A DNA stretch of 6,689 nucleotides from Oscillospiraceae bacterium. GTDB lineage: Bacteria > Bacillota > Clostridia > Oscillospirales > Ruminococcaceae. The position numbers and the translations under genes are program-made. The notes beneath the pieces are model-generated. The model was not told the origin of the DNA. It saw nothing but the letters and a program-made list of their open reading frames with translations, and did no database searches. The stretch is taken from contig JAITVU010000396.1 in assembly GCA_031285645.1 (NCBI GenBank), forward strand, positions 1 through 6,689, written 5' to 3'. Below are positions 6,160 through 6,689 of the stretch, in pieces. Positions within the stretch are counted from its first letter, which is position 1, and each line of letters opens with the position of its first letter.

Positions 6160-6330
6160 ATTAAGAAGGCTGGACGCCCCTTTTCTGACAACCCAAAAGA
6201 GTTCCGGCTTACCATCAGGTTGGACAAACGACTTAATGATATTTTAGAACAATATGCGAAAGATCATAATTTAACTAAAAACGAAGCCGTTCGTCATGGA
6301 ATTTCCGGGTTGGCGGAAAAGGAAAAATAA
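6160..6330 (+). CDS. Small ribbon-helix-helix (CopG/Arc-like) DNA-binding protein with ATT start
   Basis: A 56-residue protein, too short and unusually started for routine calling. After a basic arm with GRP (residues 5-7) comes the RHH fold: beta strand 'FRLTIRLD' (15-22) that would insert into the DNA major groove, helix A 'RLNDILEQYAKDHN' (24-37), a turn, then helix B 'KNEAVRHGISGLAEK' (40-54) with the family-typical 'EAVRxGI'. RHH proteins dimerise through the strand and act as repressors, plasmid regulators or antitoxins. The only in-frame codons between the upstream TAA (6154-6156) and the KK pair are AGA and ATT; the first ordinary start, TTG at 6220, would delete half the strand. ATT initiation, as in infC, is therefore strongly indicated. 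No toxin partner is adjacent. The gene has its own promoter, operator and possible terminator. Target genes are unknown. Confidence 0.82.
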   Translation: MKKAGRPFSDNPKEFRLTIRLDKRLNDILEQYAKDHNLTKNEAVRHGISGLAEKEK

Positions 6331-6395
6331 TCGGAAGCGGCGCACTCCCACAAAGAATAGACGCCGCTCCCCAGCGCCACAATGCCTTTACGGAC

Positions 6396-6434
6396 AAGCG
6401 GCATAAATATTATACACTGTGCCGGCTTTTCTTT
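6396..6434 (+). terminator. Possible terminator of the first RHH gene
   Basis: AAGCGGCA (6396-6403) pairs with TGCCGGCTT (6420-6428) with one bulged G, a loop of about 16 nt, and the T-rich run TTTTCTTT immediately after (6427-6434). It would separate the two RHH cassettes. The long loop makes it only moderately convincing, and it overlaps the minus-strand promoter. A further stem AGCGGCG/CGCCGCT (6336-6342, 6362-6368) lacks a T-run. Confidence 0.4.
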
Positions 6435-6437
6435 CAA
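6409..6437 (-). promoter_or_regulatory. Minus-strand promoter antisense to the first RHH gene
   Basis: On the minus strand TTGAAA (6432-6437), a 17-nt spacer and a perfect TATAAT (6409-6414) predict a start near 6402. No convincing minus-strand gene follows; a leaderless 35-codon frame from ATG 6404 is unlikely. The transcript would run leftward across the first RHH gene to the minus-strand terminator at 5986-6015. Confidence 0.65.
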
Positions 6438-6470
6438 GGCGTTGTGAAATAACAAATAAAAGCAACACTC

Positions 6471-6511
6471 TTGACTTTCGGTACCAAATGCAATAGAATG
6501 TTTTTGGGACC
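6471..6511 (+). promoter_or_regulatory. Promoter-operator of the second RHH gene
   Basis: TTGACT (6471-6476), a 17-nt spacer and TAGAAT (6494-6499) form a good promoter. An inverted repeat GGTACCAAA (6480-6488) and TTTGGGACC (6503-6511), with one mismatch, is centred at 6495.5 on the -10. The arms start 9 nt after the first base of the -35, exactly as in the first RHH cassette, but the arm sequence is different. Confidence 0.65.
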
Positions 6512-6530
6512 AAAAGTAGGAGGTGGTTAT

Positions 6531-6673
6531 CTGGCTCCCAAAAAAATGGGCAGACCAACCGACGACCCTAAGCCGCACAGTTTGCATCTGCGTTTGAGCG
6601 ATAATGATTTAAAAATACTGAATGATTATTGCAAAAGAACAGGTAAAACGAGACCGGATGGGGTACGGGACGG
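6531..6673 (+). CDS. Second ribbon-helix-helix protein, CTG start, 3' truncated
   Basis: A paralogue of the first RHH protein: 'PKKMGRPTDDPK' arm, strand 'HSLHLRLS' (16-23), helix A 'DLKILNDYCKRTG' (26-38), and the beginning of helix B, cut off by adapter sequence at 6674. The ribosome site AGGAGG (6518-6523) is 7 nt before CTG 6531. An in-frame ATG at 6498 lies inside the -10 element and would not be transcribed, while ATG 6546 is 22 nt from the SD and would lose the basic KK pair shared with the paralogue, so CTG is preferred. The last residues (RPDGVRDG) depart from the EAVRxGI expected at this spot, which may be genuine or may reflect read-end errors. Likely a DNA-binding autoregulator; target unknown. 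Confidence 0.75.
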
Positions 6674-6689
6674 AGATCGGAAGAGCACA
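6674..6689. other. Illumina TruSeq adapter remnant (not genomic)
   Basis: The final 16 bases, AGATCGGAAGAGCACA, are identical to the start of the TruSeq read-1 3' adapter. The genomic sequence therefore ends at about 6673, and this window reaches a contig end assembled from an untrimmed read. Confidence 0.95.

Larger units (their letters stand above)
5986..6402 (-). ncRNA. Candidate antisense RNA to the first RHH cassette
   Basis: This is an inferred transcript between the minus-strand promoter (6409-6437) and the only minus-strand terminator to its left. At about 415 nt it would be complementary to the RHH coding region, its Shine-Dalgarno and its operator/promoter. Neither end has been tested and no RNA family is recognised. 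Confidence 0.35.

Noticed and set aside
6297..6404. 35-codon minus-strand frame starting at the predicted antisense RNA 5' end
   Set aside because: It would have to be leaderless, has no ribosome site and no recognisable sequence.
6294..6587. 97-codon minus-strand open frame over the RHH cassettes
   Set aside because: It lies antisense to two recognisable RHH genes and their promoters, starts upstream of the only minus-strand promoter, and shows no domain pattern.
6160..6673. RHH genes as antitoxins of toxin-antitoxin pairs
   Set aside because: Neither is followed by a toxin frame; the first is followed by a possible terminator and the second is cut by the contig end, so for the second it remains open.

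Overview
The window looks like a chromosomal contig end from an anaerobic Firmicute (class Clostridia; the Oscillospirales/Christensenellales range is my guess). The reasons are a ftsQ/divIB-ftsZ order, strong AGGAGG ribosome sites before nearly every gene, a CUT1 sugar-transport operon with a lipoprotein binding protein and no ATPase of its own, and an FtsZ tail of the kind I associate with gut Clostridia. No 16S or other species-level marker is present, so the lineage is inference.

Layout. Bases 1-511 hold the 3' end of a cell-division gene (ftsQ/divIB), followed by ftsZ (664-1779) with its own candidate promoter. After ftsZ comes a strong extended -10 promoter (1799-1827), a GC-rich structured stretch of about 200 nt with no convincing gene, a tRNA-Arg(CCG) with encoded CCA (2031-2107), and a textbook intrinsic terminator (2127-2161). 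A separate perfect 22-bp inverted repeat (2195-2240) lies between the tRNA unit and the convergent next operon.

Bases 2284-5690 are a minus-strand operon read in the order solute-binding lipoprotein, MalF-type permease, MalG-type permease. It is driven by a near-consensus promoter at 5828-5856. The three products should form a carbohydrate importer that borrows an MsmX-type ATPase encoded elsewhere. The substrate cannot be read from the sequence.

The right end (5986-6689) is the most unusual part. It contains two small ribbon-helix-helix (RHH, CopG/Arc-like) genes, each a self-contained cassette built to the same plan: a TTGACT -35, a roughly 9-bp-arm inverted repeat starting exactly 9 nt after the -35 start and centred near the -10, a very strong Shine-Dalgarno, and a non-ATG start (ATT in the first, apparently CTG in the second). 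The first gene has no conventional start codon and is easily missed by gene callers. A consensus-like minus-strand promoter (6409-6437) and a minus-strand intrinsic terminator (5986-6015) bracket the first cassette, so an antisense RNA of about 0.4 kb covering the gene, its ribosome site and its operator is plausible. Together these suggest autoregulated, tightly limited small DNA-binding proteins.

The last 16 bases (6674-6689) match the Illumina TruSeq adapter and are not genomic; they truncate the second RHH gene.
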